The position numbers and the translations under genes are program-made. A stretch of 64,000 bases of DNA from Rhypophila decipiens (lineage: Eukaryota > Ascomycota > Sordariomycetes > Sordariales > Naviculisporaceae). Where the stretch lies: positions 1 to 64,000 of the forward strand of contig MU858157.1 in the NCBI GenBank assembly GCA_033297075.1, in the 5' to 3' direction. The stretch's first letter is position 1. Every line of letters begins with the position of its first letter. Shown one piece after another: positions 45,993 to 57,651 of the stretch. The notes below the pieces were generated by a model, which ran no database searches, was not told the origin of the DNA, and was given only the letters and a program-made list of their open reading frames with translations.

Positions 45993-46798
45993 TTTTGATG
46001 TTTTTTCTTTTCTATCTTTGAGGCTTTGAGGCTTTGGAAATCGCAGTTGTCGATTGCAGAGCGGGTTGTCTGTGAGTTGTTATAAAGAATCGAATGTTCA
46101 CTTGTAATGTTCACACACAAACTTCTAAAGTTGAATGAAACAATTGAATCGAAGACCCGGTCATATTCAAATATTTTACATCTATCAAGACCCCTTTGTC
46201 GATCTTCTCCAACGTGGTTACTATCTGGATGATGATGTCATGCTCGGTCGAATCAGATCATGATATCATTCCGCTTTTGGTTCGTCAATCTACGGAGACC
46301 ATTTCTATTGCATAAGCACACAGGCAGTCATTCTGCTGCAGTTTCCCGTTCACGCAGTACCGAGATGCATTCGTGACATTGTACAGATACCGGAACCAAA
46401 ATTGCGAGGGAAGAGTCGTGCATTTGATTTTGACATTGGCATAACTGCCAGTGATGATAACTCATGAAGAACTGCACATAAAAGTCGAAGGGCTCGGTAG
46501 AGATAGAGAAGCCTACCGATGAGTTGAATCCAACTCCCATACCCAGTGAGAATGTTGAGAAATGGGAAGCTTTGGGTGGTTTGCTTGGAAATCGTGAAAT
46601 AAATATATCCGTGCCATGTAATGAATATATCACATATACGGATAGTTCCGACCCAAAAGTACGACGACAAGTACCTCTAGAAGCAGGCACTCAGACTGTG
46701 ATAGGTACACAAATTTGGTTCACAATTGAAGAGATCTAGTGCTCATTGCACCTAATTGCGTCGCAAAATCCGTATAGACCATACTGTTATGCTACTCA
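45993..46798. other. Intergenic region
   Basis: AT-rich sequence between two minus-strand genes; no gene is seen. It should contain the promoter of the hydrophilic protein and the 3' UTR of the RING gene. Confidence 0.5.
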
Positions 46799-48793
46799 TC
46801 AGTTGCCCCGCCGTCCACCTGTGCTCATCAAGGTAATCTTCTTTTGCTTCTTCTTCTTGCCCCCACCACCATGACCCGAGCCACCAGCCGCAGTTCCCGC
46901 TGCCTCAGTCACACCAAGCCCCTCCATCTGCAACGCTAGATGTGCATCCTCGCGTGTATTCAACACCTCCGTGTCCTTCAGCCACCCGTCATTAGCGGGC
47001 GTTCTCGCACGCTCGGCCACGGCCACGGCCACAGGGTCGGGAGTCCCAACGATGGCTGGCGTTCCCCATACGGTCCGAGAACCCGACGGGCTAGTGCTCA
47101 CTTCTGAGAGAAAGCCAAATCCCGGCCGTGGATTCGGTGGCGTTGTCCCTTCGGCTCCCAACGGCAGGAAGTCATCCATATTCACTGCCGATTCATTGAC
47201 TGCCGAATTCCCAAACCGTACGGTTACTTCCTCATCGAGTGCACCAAAATTCCTCCTGGCATCACGGATGGCCGCCGCCTCTATCTTTTCAGCTTGAACC
47301 CGTTCTCTCTCTTCCTGGGCCGCCTTGTCCTTGTTCCGTTTGCGTCGGCGCTCAATATCGCTGGCAAATTGATCCAGGGTCTCGGCTGGGACGATATCAG
47401 TCCAGTCACACTCCAGAAAACTAATCAGGCATCCGTAAGGAAGATGCCCGAGATATTTGGCACGCTTCCGGAGGGCATCGTCGACCACATGGCCAGTGGA
47501 TATATGCTCGACTCTTGGTAGCAGTGTGGACGGAAAGTCCGAGAAGGATCCATACTTTGTTTTTAAGATCCGGATATCAAGCGGTGAAAGATATAGGTGT
47601 GGCGGAGAAGTATAAAAATAAAAGTCCTGTTCCTGCCTGTGATGAGAACCACTGGCGGCGGCGGCTCGAATAGAGACTGCGACCTCAGCATCGCCGAGAC
47701 CCACGACCTTTTCTTTGGCTAGATTCACTGCCTTGATAGATCGCTGTGTCCATTCGTTGTCCTCGTGAAAAAGGAGCTCGTCCTCCTTCTCCTGTTTGAT
47801 CAGTTCCTCAATCTCTCGGTCGAACTCCTCTGTCATATAGCCCCCGGTGCCCTTCATGATTCTGGCATAATCAAGGACACCGGCGGCAAAATGCCAGGGC
47901 ACGTCGTCACTGGAATTGATCACCTCGGCAGCCCCTTCCTTTGGCAATGCCAGCGTGCTCTTGGCGCTCCGCATCATCAGGCGAAGGACAACATCATCCC
48001 CAGGCCGAGGGAGTGGGCTCTCCTGGCCGGCGTAGAACTTGACTGGTTTTACGTCGCTGATGAACACGGTATCGTCACAAATCGGGCATTTCCTCCACCG
48101 GTTTTGCTTCTTCTCTACCGGCCCATGGATATCCTCCCGGGGTCCCGAATTCATGAATCGAATTAGACAGGGCAAGCAAAATATATGCCCGCACTTGGCC
48201 ATTCGGGGCGCAACTGGCTCAGATAAACAGATGGGGCATGATGTTTGCTGAGACTCGGCAGAAGCAATCACCTGCAGGATGTCTGCCCAGTCGAGGTGTT
48301 CGTCTGCGTCAACGGCCTGTTGAGAGTAGTTGCCACTGGGAGAAACTACAAATCGATAGTTTGCGTGAACATAGCGAGCCTTGTCCATGGCCCCGTACGT
48401 GGGATTCCGGCGGTAGGAGCGTGATGATGGAGCATGGTGGCTGTCATAGTAGGGACGAGGAGGAAGCGCATAGTTCATGAGGTGCGTGATGGACGTCTGA
48501 CCTCGCCGACTGGAGGCATTCCGCACAGCTCTGATCTCCGCCATGTCATCTTCGTCGTCGAGGCGGCCCGAGCTGTTCTGACCAGCCCTCCTCATGTTAC
48601 GATGTTGCTTTCTCGAACCTTGGTTCTTGCGCGGGATTGCCTGTGGCTGCGAAGACCCCTGGCCCTGGCTCGGACTCGGTCGACGAGTAGAATCAAAGCC
48701 GATGGCAGCGGCCGAAGTGGATGGGGCTTGTGAATGATTGACCGTCGCGGGAACCGAAAGGGACTTGCCCGATACTGATGACGTCGAGTTCAT
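46799..48793 (-). CDS. RING-finger protein of the MAG2/RNF10 family
   Basis: Single exon, 664 residues. A C3HC4 RING lies at about residues 186-239 (CPICLSEPVAPRMAKCGHIF, then CPICDD), with an insertion between the first and second half that is usual in MAG2/RNF10. The N-terminus is Ser/Gln/Arg-rich and disordered, with a conserved HLMNYALPPRP segment before the RING. The C-terminal half has a segment resembling the family (YLSPLDIRILKTKYGSFSDF; LGHLPYGCLISFLECDW), then a coiled, charged region and a lysine-rich GGGKKKKQKK end. RNF10/Mag2 is an E3 ubiquitin ligase that modifies stalled 40S ribosomes in the cytoplasm; the assignment is from these motifs. There is one stop (46799) and the ATG at 48793 is the first in frame. 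Confidence 0.88.
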   Translation of the reverse strand: MNSTSSVSGKSLSVPATVNHSQAPSTSAAAIGFDSTRRPSPSQGQGSSQPQAIPRKNQGSRKQHRNMRRAGQNSSGRLDDEDDMAEIRAVRNASSRRGQTSITHLMNYALPPRPYYDSHHAPSSRSYRRNPTYGAMDKARYVHANYRFVVSPSGNYSQQAVDADEHLDWADILQVIASAESQQTSCPICLSEPVAPRMAKCGHIFCLPCLIRFMNSGPREDIHGPVEKKQNRWRKCPICDDTVFISDVKPVKFYAGQESPLPRPGDDVVLRLMMRSAKSTLALPKEGAAEVINSSDDVPWHFAAGVLDYARIMKGTGGYMTEEFDREIEELIKQEKEDELLFHEDNEWTQRSIKAVNLAKEKVVGLGDAEVAVSIRAAAASGSHHRQEQDFYFYTSPPHLYLSPLDIRILKTKYGSFSDFPSTLLPRVEHISTGHVVDDALRKRAKYLGHLPYGCLISFLECDWTDIVPAETLDQFASDIERRRKRNKDKAAQEERERVQAEKIEAAAIRDARRNFGALDEEVTVRFGNSAVNESAVNMDDFLPLGAEGTTPPNPRPGFGFLSEVSTSPSGSRTVWGTPAIVGTPDPVAVAVAERARTPANDGWLKDTEVLNTREDAHLALQMEGLGVTEAAGTAAGGSGHGGGGKKKKQKKITLMSTGGRRGN

Positions 48794-50236
48794 ATTCGGC
48801 CGGCGGCGAGGATGAGTGGACCGTCTGGGCTTTCGGGCTGGTGATGCCCGACTCTACATTCGAGAAAGAAAGGAGCTGACGATACTATAGCAGACTTCTG
48901 TCAGTCTACACTAATCCCATGGATACGACCATTTCTCTCCAAATTGAAGTCCATGTTCATCACGAAGTGACCGGTATGCGCACCTTGCAGTCATCAAACT
49001 CTCCACTCCACCTATACTAGGAAGGTATCGCGCTGAAGTGGGATGGCGATAAGAAGCATACGGGAATCCAGGCAATCCTGCAACCAAGTCGTGAAGGGGC
49101 CTGGTTATTTTGAACGCACTCGAAGATACCGCCGCGAGAAAAAAGAGTCTATAAAAAAGAGAAGAAAACAATAGGGAATCGCTATCCTCGATAGGAACGT
49201 TTGTGTGATGTCGTCGGTGTCGCAAAGGGGTCCAGCGCCGGACCCCAGAGAGTTGACGAAGAGAAGGGAGGAGTCAGTCACCGGCGGGGCAAACGGCGAC
49301 GTGACGAACTGGAGCTCGGGAGCTGGCTGGCCAAGCTGGCTAACACCAGTGGCACTCCTGCAAAGTCACGTCCCGAATCAGCTGATTGGCTCAAACATCG
49401 AGCCCCAGTCCCTTAACAGCTGTTATCCGTACGGAACACGGATTACAGATACATACGTATCAATTACAGAACGGTGAAACTTCGAGACCGTACGGGGTAT
49501 CGGTGATTGACTGGTACAATACGGATACTGAGTACGGATAGGCGACACGTACATACGTATGTGAAACCCCGATACATGCATGTACACAAGAAAATGTCCC
49601 TCTATATTTCTTCCAGCAATCCATTTCTTACTCTTGGTATAATTAATATTTCCATATCTCATCTCCGAATTGGCATGCAGATCATATATTCTTAAGAACA
49701 AGACAAATCATGTGAACGAGGCAGAGGATTCACCACAATAATTGGAGCTCAATGATGGAAACGAACAAGGACACATGCATTTCACAAAAGGTAAAAGAGA
49801 GGATGCTGAAAATCAAGGGGCTTGATAAACAGGCACCACTACTCTCATATACAGGCAGTGCTTGTTTATGAAGCCCCAAAATCAAATGCCAGGGGTGGGA
49901 ATTTCAACAATCATGGTAAAGGATTTGAGATACAAACAGAATAGGTATAAACAAGACAAATAATTAAATACCAGGACAAGCAAGTGCGGAACATGAATAC
50001 ATCATTCCGCACTCCTTTCCCTGGCTATTAAACAATAGCAGAGAGAGACAAGACAGGCTATATCAAACTTTCATTCCCTTCTTTATCTCCACCACTGGTT
50101 CCCGAAAAAGAAGTCCACCCCCATAGCGTTTCCCACCCAACATCTCCCCCCATTCGTTCCCAAGTCCAATCTTCTCCTCTTCCTCCCCAGGTAAGATAAT
50201 AGCAATTACTTCAGGAGCAATTCTCGATATTCCACG
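48794..50236. other. Intergenic region with a TACGGA-rich repeat block
   Basis: No convincing gene is seen. The block at 49420-49600 is rich in palindromic GTAC/TACGTA words and contains the second copy of the dispersed repeat (49519-49540). The AT-rich sequence at 49600-50200 may include a 3' UTR. Confidence 0.5.
49519..49540. repeat. Dispersed short repeat (copy 2)
   Basis: Copy of the element at 16328-16349 (20 of 22 positions identical, core TACGGATACTGAGTACGGA). Confidence 0.6.
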
Positions 50237-50572
50237 ATGATGAATAATAACAAAGACAGCTCAGGATACCACTCCAGCGACAATGAAAAAGAAAGCCAAA
50301 CTCGGACCGAAAAAAACCGGATCCCATATGCGGAGGAATTAGACTACCCAGCAAGACCGAACAACAACCATCAACGAGGTAGCGGACAGAGACATGCCGC
50401 CAGGTATGATATAGAACAGGGTTCGATGTATGGACGGGATGAATACGCCGACGAGACATTCGGAGAAAGAAAGGAAACAGGGGCATCTTGGAACAAAACC
50501 ATGGCGACGGAAAGATTAAGCAACGTTGGGCAAGGCGGCGATTGGGCGAGCCCCGAAACAGTTCGCGGTTAA
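50237..50572 (+). CDS. Possible small hydrophilic protein
   Basis: A 111-codon open frame from ATG 50237 (MMNNNKDSSGYHSSDNEKES) to TAA 50570-50572. The composition (Asn, Ser, Glu, Arg, Gly; no hydrophobic segment) is plausible for a real disordered protein. It ends 18 bp before the end of the converging CBM48 gene. No domain or homologue is recognised and it could be an open frame in the 3' region of the neighbour. An equally long reverse-strand frame overlaps it. Confidence 0.35.
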   Translation: MMNNNKDSSGYHSSDNEKESQTRTEKNRIPYAEELDYPARPNNNHQRGSGQRHAARYDIEQGSMYGRDEYADETFGERKETGASWNKTMATERLSNVGQGGDWASPETVRG

Positions 50573-50590
50573 ACAGAATGTAGGGTCTGT

Positions 50591-53500
50591 TTAGGACTTA
50601 TCGGCAAACTTTTGCTTTATCTTGCTGAAGATGGAGCTCAACCTGTTCTTCTTCTTCCTTTCGGCGGTAGTGGTGGGGGCATCGGCCGACTTTGAAGTAC
50701 TCTCCTCCGGAGCAGCGACAGCCTTGGTGCCATTGGTCGCCGGTTCGGCAACAGGCTTGGCTTCCGAAGTCTTGGGCGCTTCCACCGCAGGTGCAGGAGT
50801 CGATTCAACGGGCTCAGATGCCTTGGGGGTCGGTTCGACTGGCTTGGTCTCGACTGGAGGCGCAGCCACCGGGGTTGACTCCTCGGGCTTAACAGTCTCC
50901 GAGATTGGTTCCACGGGCTTGACCTCCTTCAACAACTCAGCCTCGACCTCCTTCTTTTCTTCAACAGCAGTAGTAGAAGTGGCGGCTTCAGGGCTTGCGG
51001 ATGCTTCAGCGATCGACTCCTTGACCGTAGCAGGAACGTCTGCAGCGACCGGTTCAGCGACCGGCTCCACGGGCTTCACCTCCTTCAACAACTCGGCCTC
51101 GACCTCCTTCTTCTCTTCGACGGCGGTAGCGGAAGCAGCGGCCTCGGGGCTTGCTTCGGCTTCGGCAATGGACTCCTTGACCGCAGCAGGAACCTCGGCA
51201 GCGACCGGTTCAGGGACTGCTTCTACCGGCTTCACTTCCTTCAACAGCTCGGCCTCAACCTCCTTCTTCTCTTCGACAGCTGTGGCGGAAGCAGCGGCTT
51301 CGGGGCTTGCAGCTGCTTCGGCGATTGACTCCTTGACTGGCTCAGGAACCTCATCAGCAACGGTTTCCTTCTGCTGGGTGGCAGTGGGGAGGATCTCCTT
51401 GACTGGCTCTGGAAGCTTCTCGACAGCGACAGCCGCAGCCTGAGTTGTAGTCTCCACAGCAGAGTCCTTGGCGGCGACGGCAGCATCAACAGCCGCAGGG
51501 ACCTTGTTCTCTACCACATCGTTCTTGGCACTGGTTATGGTCTCCACGGCAGAGTCTTTGGTGGCAACGGCAGCATCAACAGCTGCAGGGACCTTGTTCT
51601 CCACCACATCGTTCGTGGCACTAGTCACAGTCTCTTTGGCGGCGACGGCAGCATCGACAGCTGCGGGGACCTTGTTCTCAACCACGTCGTTTGTGATGTT
51701 AGTCACAGTCTCCTGGGCCGCTGCGGCGGCGGCGGGAAGCTGATCAATGGCAGAGGTTGCAGCATCAACGACAGTATCCTTGGCGACAATGGCAGCGCCG
51801 ACGGCAGCGGTAGCAACCACAGCCGACGCAGCAACAACGGCCTCAGCAAGAGTAGTGACATTTTCCGAGGCCGCGGGAGCTTCGGGGACCTTCTTCAAGA
51901 GCTCCTCCTCAACAGCAGCCTTTTCCTTGACCTCCTCGCTTATGGCGCTCGCCTCAGGATCGACGTGGGCCGCCTTCTGGCTTTCCTTGACAATCTCGGG
52001 GACCGTGGGCTCAAGAGGAACCTCACCGGCCAGCTTGGCGGTTGTCGCATCTGGGGCAACAGAGCTGATGGCGGCATCACCTCCAGAGACAATTGGCAAG
52101 CTAGATTCGGGAATCATGTCATTTGTGATGGGCGGCAGCTGGAAGAGAGGGGCGTCGGTTGTCTCCAGGCCGGGAAGGCGATCGCTCTTCTCGTACGACT
52201 CCTTGTCCAGGGTCACATGATCGTTGATGCTTCCAGCAACAACACCCTCGGGGATCTTCTCACCGGGCGCGAGCCTGATAGGAGGAGCAGTGAAATCGGT
52301 GGCAGGGATGGGGTCGATTTTGACCTGCTTGTCGAGTTCGCTGGCGGGTGTCTCAGGATAACCTCCGGGAGGAGACATGGCGTCAGACTCGGCCGGCTTC
52401 TCCTCCGTATCTTTTGCGAGCGGGACTTCAGCAGCCAGTTGAGCGGTCGTAGCGCCTGGGCCAACCGTGTTGATAATGGCGGCAGCAAAGCTGTCTGCCT
52501 CGGTCTTCTCCTCCTTTTTCTCTAGAGGCACCTCTCCTGCCAATTGGGCGGTTGTAGACTCGGGCCCGACGGTGCTGATGGCGGCGGCGGCGGCGGGGTT
52601 AGCATCTGCCATCTTGGTAATGTTCTCAGGTAGCAGGACGTTGTTCTCGTTGCCTTCGTGGTCTTTTTCTTGGGGCGCGGTGTGGTCGGTAGTCCAATTG
52701 CCGTCGACGACAAACTGCGAAATTAAATACGTCAGTGACCGGGAGTTGGTCCACAAATAATAATTGGTGTCAAAAAGGTTTGATATTTGAGGAGAGGCTC
52801 AGGTGAGGGGGGAGAGGCTGGTGGAGAGTGCTCGGACGTTGGCAGCGTGGGCAACGGTGGGATCGCGTGGGACCAGGTTCAACTTAAATAGCACCGAGGC
52901 AACAAGCCTTGTTGATTCTGGCAGCAGGTGTAGCCACAACCACCAAGGACCCTGCTTGCCCGATGCTGGTCATTAGACCACGGTCCACAGTGACTTCCAC
53001 TTTAGTGGGACTCAGCAACCTGATAACTGTTCACCGCTTTGCATCACCTGCCTCACTTCCTGCACTCAAAAACAGAGTCGGTAACACTCTGTCATGCACT
53101 TTTGTGCTCCGTGTATTCCTCGCCGACGTGCGCAATGTCCTCAGAACTGGTGCCAAGACAGTGAGACCACAGGAAAACGCCTCGTCATCTTCATAGACAA
53201 GCAATTGGGACTGCAATTGACAAACAAATGGGCCCCAAGGTGCATTTTCGAACCAGAATCCACAGCAAGATAGCTGGATCCTCAGCGGGGTCTTGAGATC
53301 CCAGCTACCAGGCTAGAGATGCAATGCAGTTAAACCAGCGGGTCCTGGCCCTTGGAGGCTGATCAGATCGGCTTGTCAAGATTCGTCCAACTGTCGCCGT
53401 GTGCAGGGCCAGAGACAGTTCGGCGCTCGGCTACCGTATCGCAAGGCGCGTGAAGCTAGGAATCGCGAAACCAGAAGAGGGCGGGGCTTTGGTGCAGGTT

Positions 53501-53909
53501 GGGAGGTTTGTGGCATTAAAACAGAGACATGTCACCAACCTTGTAAAGGATCTTGTCCGAGGTATTGGGGAGAGTTACAGTCTTTTTAAAGACATCTCCG
53601 ACCTTCTCGAGTTGCTCCGTCTTTTCCCAGTTGTCGAAGGTGCCGGTAACGTAGACTTCTTCGGCGGCGTGGGGCCTGTTCGCGAGCAGAAAAAGAAACT
53701 ATTAACAGGTGCCCTTCTCGATCGCGAAGAGCGTCTTATCCTTCATCAATGGCGCGAAAGCAGCTCTGTGGTGTGCGCGTGCGAGTCAGACGAAAATCGC
53801 AAGCTGCGCACTGCTTCACTCCAAGACGCCGAGCCGCCTCGCACAACGGATGATGACAGAGAACAAGCAACTGTGTCACTACTCACCAACTGAAAACGAA
53901 TGTGCCCAT
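50591..53909 (-). CDS. CBM48 (AMPK-type glycogen-binding) protein of CRP1/MDG1 type, with long repeats
   Basis: Model: complement(join(50591..52714, 53540..53675, 53887..53909)), 760 residues. Exons 1 (MGTFVFSW) and 2 (PHAAEEVYVTGTFDNW, then LPNTSDKILYK) splice to FVVDGNWTTDHTAPQEKDHE and NENNVLLPENI, a complete AMPK-type CBM48 at about residues 1-80. This is the arrangement of yeast CRP1 (cruciform DNA binding) and MDG1. The remaining 680 residues are Ala/Val/Pro/Glu-rich and disordered. They contain three tandem copies of a unit of about 45 residues (each with ATAVEEKKEVEAELLKEVKPVE or close variants), three copies of a VVENKVPAAVDAAVA unit, and repeats of the TVGP.(A/S)TTAQLA type near the start. 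The C-terminus is basic (KKKNRLSSIFSKIKQKFADKS). Intron 2 (52715-53539, 825 nt) is far longer than all others. Phase and length agree across all junctions. Role: scaffold or glycogen/DNA-linked; unknown in fungi of this type. Confidence 0.85.
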
Positions 53910-55612
53910 CTCCGATAGATGATGAGCTTATAAGGCGGTTTATCGACGGAGGATGCGCCGTAAAGCTAAGACTCGCAAGGTCGGGGGTTGTTCGTCTTTG
54001 TCTCGATGGTCGGTGCGATCGAGACCAATTGCGGAGGAGCTTCCGGAAGATAAGGCGGGGAATTGCCAGAGACGGGAGGGAGCTTTGGCTGCTGGAGCTC
54101 TTTGCTGGAGCTCGGCCCGGGTCAGGTTACGCAAAAAAGAGCTACCTAGAGGTAGTTGGGATCAAATGTGCTGTGGGCAGGTGGGAAAGCTGAGAACTAA
54201 GCTGCGAATCGGAGGCGCAATGCGATTTCTTGACGCGCTGACGTCAGAAGGTGGAAGAAGCACGATCGTATGTAATACCGAAAATAAGATCGTTCAGCTT
54301 CGGGCGGGAGGAGAGAGACAATTGGGGGGAAATGTCTTTGGTATCCTTGAGAAATGTTTCTGGTATGAGGGGAAAATAGGAGAGCAGGCGGGATGATGGT
54401 AACCAAGCTGAGGGAAGGTCACCGAAAGGACCGGAAAGATAGGAGGAAGCGCTGGCACGACTGTGGGAGAAATTGCCTCTCTCGTTCAGCTGCACAATCG
54501 CGATTGGCGTTCTGATTAAGCTCTCCTCAATCCTGTTCTGGCAAGTACGGTTGCGGGCGTTCAGAACGCCGCCTCCTCTTCAGTTGAGTTCCCCCCGTGG
54601 CCGGTCAATGCCCCACTTTTAGGCAAGCCACCACGATATCGTCAACTTCAGCATCCGGCGGATCCGTTTCTCGATTCATCAGATTCTTGACCTGCGTTCA
54701 GTGCACGTTTCCCATTTTCCAGTTCATTGGCCCCATGCCAATTGGAGCCGCAAGCGGCTAGAAACTGGCACGAGATCCACCATTGACTACTCCGTATAGT
54801 TCTTGTCAACCGCAATAACACCGTCTCGACATTGGATTTCTGACTTTTATCGTGACACGTACCTCGAGTCGCCTCTGCAACAGAAGGATTCGCAATGGAG
54901 TACTGTAACAATACGTTCGAGATTTCAGGGGTCGATTAGAACTGTCGTCATCAAATGACGCTTCTTATCAGATGCCCCTGTCTGATGCACCAATTCAGGG
55001 CAGGGCATCTGTCAATACCCACAATTGTGACTATACATGCAGTTGTGACTTCTATTTTATGCTACCACGTGAGCCGTATATAAAGTTGGCTGCACAAAAA
55101 CAGGCATGGCCGATCTATACCAGAAACAACCAATGACGATACACCTGACGCGGCTGCACCTAAAGAAGCATGGAAAGGGGAGAAAGCCGTTGATGTGCAC
55201 ATGGCAGATTGGCAGTCAGCTATTACCGTGATTGGCCCGGGTTAATGTGTAGGTGATGCAATTCCTTTTATCTATTAAAGAGGCTGACCATACAATATCC
55301 AATCGAGTGTCTTCATCGTCACGAGTATCACAGTGGTATCCAACAAACATATAATATCCCGTGATCTTCTCTGTTGAAGATCTCGGCTCTTCCAAGCCGA
55401 GTAGCATGAACCATCAGTCCTCATGAGAGACTGTCCAAATCGAACAACGATCACTCAAGCTGCAGCTAACTCAGGGACGATCGAATATTAAAATAATAAA
55501 CCAAAAATCCAAAAATCCAGTCCCCAGTGCCTAATCTCCAAAACTCCATAGGTCCCAGTGTGAAGCCAAGCCGCCAGTCATCAACACATGTAAGTGATGG
55601 CTAGAGAAGAAA
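53910..55612. other. Intergenic region between the CBM48 gene promoter and the ferric reductase 3' end
   Basis: No gene is seen. A 9-bp inverted repeat (CAGATGCCC / GGGCATCTG) lies at 54969-55011. Sequence at 55470-55510 is AT-rich. Confidence 0.5.
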
Positions 55613-57651
55613 TTACCATCCGAATTGCTCGCAGTGTAGCTCAACTGCGGGCCCATCGGTGCGTATAAGTCTAGCCGTCGTGTCTCGGATAACCCGCATC
55701 AAGGGATCGGGGCCGCAGCCTGCAACCAAAACGCGTTGATTGGGAGGCGTGGTGCTGACAGCCTCGCGGATAAGAGTTGCGAGATCAGGCCGACCGGCCT
55801 TGACCGCATGCTGATACGGGTGTGTCGTCGTCGCTGTCGTCGTCGTCGTGATAGCAACTGGCCCAGCTGTCTCCTTGTGTTCCACCTGTGTCTCGATGCC
55901 GCGCTCCATCTCCTTCTCTGTCATTGCTGCTGCCTGTGTTGAATCGGAAATTGGCGGCACACCCTTCTCGACATCGTCTCCAGCGGGGGAAAGAGGCGGC
56001 GATTGCCCACCGTCCGAAGAGCCGGATGATATCGAGTGGGCACCGTGGAGGTGAGGAAGGTGTAGATGCTCGGCAACCGAAGTTGACACTGGCGCTCGTG
56101 TCACGTAAAGAGACACGTCTATGTGGGGCGAGTGTTCGTGGGACTTGAGCATCTCGAGGTGTTCTTTGAACCATGAAAGATTTTCTGCATCGATTGGTGT
56201 CAGCCTCGGTCCTTGTTTGTGATCCTGTTAGGTTGTGGGAATGTCACTCACCATGCTTCTTCACTGCCCAAATAAAGGAGACCTTCTTGCGAGCGTCTTC
56301 ATTCATTCTCTCGAGGATATTCACCATGAGGCCGAAAGTGAAGGTCGCACCGCCGCCTCCGGCAATAAGCACAATCTTGTCAAACTCCATTGGATCCGGG
56401 AAAGTCCCGTAAGGGCCATCGACCGATGCAGTCACGGCAGCTCCGGGGTTCGCAACCGCATACTTGTGGAGGTCACGAGTGAAACCATTGTGAGCCTTGA
56501 CTGTAAACTCCATAGGCTCGGTCCTGTGGATTGTGAACGGGTGCGTCTCGAACTTGCGAATTGCCGGGATCCAAACAAAGCAGTGTTTCCCGGGCTCTGC
56601 TCTTGCCGGAGCTTTCTTGAACACAATCTTGGTTCCTCCGTTGGCGAGAGGGTGCAGGGTGGCTTGGTTGTTTGAGCTGTAATACAAGACTCGGGCGGCT
56701 CTAATAAGGCGATCGAGAACCCACATCGAGGCGGTAAGAAGCGTGACGATGAGCGTCTTCTTGGCAATATGTGGCAGATGCAGGCCGACGGTGACGATAC
56801 CCATGATCCATGCCGTGATATGAACGACATAGAAGAGTTCATACCAGACCCGGCGTAGGAACGTGGCCGAGAATATGACGCTCAAAAAGGAGAAGCCGGC
56901 AACGATGGCGGCAATCTCCTCCTCTTGGCTGAAGATGGATATGAGCCTGTTCTGGCTCTGGAAGAATGCCGTGTAGAGCGCGGCGTGGAGTACCATGTAT
57001 ACGAACATGAGGTAGCCTGCTACATGGTGGAGGCAATTCAGCCTTTCGTACGAGTACGCTGTCAGAAATGCCAAGGGTGTGTTCTTCAGTGCCAGAAACA
57101 CAACAAATGCCAGGTTTCCGAGGGCCATCCTGGACGACAGCAATGTTAGCGTGTCTTGGTACCTACACAAAGAAGCGACCTCGAGAAGTGGAAATGCTCT
57201 CTTACCATCCAAACCTGTTTGCGATATTGCCCATACTGCTGTCCACGTTGGTGAATGACACGGCTGCGTTGAGAGCAACATATGTAGCCACAAGCAAGGC
57301 ATGGCCAGCAGACTTGAAACCAGGTACCTTTCGAACAAGGACATTTCTCGCAAGCCTGACCAAGGATTAACAACAATGGTCATCTAGATGGGGATGACGG
57401 TGAGATACGAACCTTGAGACGATGACGAAGGGACGCTCCAACGCTGATGCCCCTTGATATGAGCGCGCAATCTTGACACAGGCCAACCGAGTCCAGTGGG
57501 CGACCACGAAGACAGCAATGAGACCGCATAGACCTGCTACGTATATCTTCATGACCCGCTCGTTCACCAGTTGCCTGGCGGCGAAGAAGGCCAGCCTGGC
57601 AGGGTCTTCATTCCCATGACCTCCACCGGCAGGGCTTGGTGGTCCAGCCAT
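55613..57651 (-). CDS. Ferric-chelate reductase (FRE-type flavocytochrome)
   Basis: Model: complement(join(55613..56184, 56252..57129, 57206..57355, 57413..57651)), 612 residues; the introns are 57-76 nt with GT/AG ends. An early membrane helix (about residue 35-55) is followed by the ferric-reductase transmembrane domain with paired histidines for two hemes: LNCLHHVAGYLMFVYMVLHA, and YVVHITAWIMGIVTVGLHL. The FAD-binding HPFTIH and the nucleotide-binding GGGGATFTFGLMVNI and VLVAGCGPDPLMRV are in order. The product would reduce extracellular Fe3+ or Cu2+ chelates at the plasma membrane with NADPH, preparing metal for uptake. A long Ser/Gly/Thr/Glu-rich linker (about residues 455-555, including a TTTTTATTT run) separates the NAD-binding parts. 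The ATG at 57651 is the first in the exon; no siderophore or permease neighbour is seen. Confidence 0.9.

Noticed and set aside
50622..52220. Long plus-strand frames (273 and 157 codons) antisense to the CBM48 gene
   Set aside because: They are Ser/Ala/Gly-rich reflections of the Ala/Glu repeat codons on the other strand.
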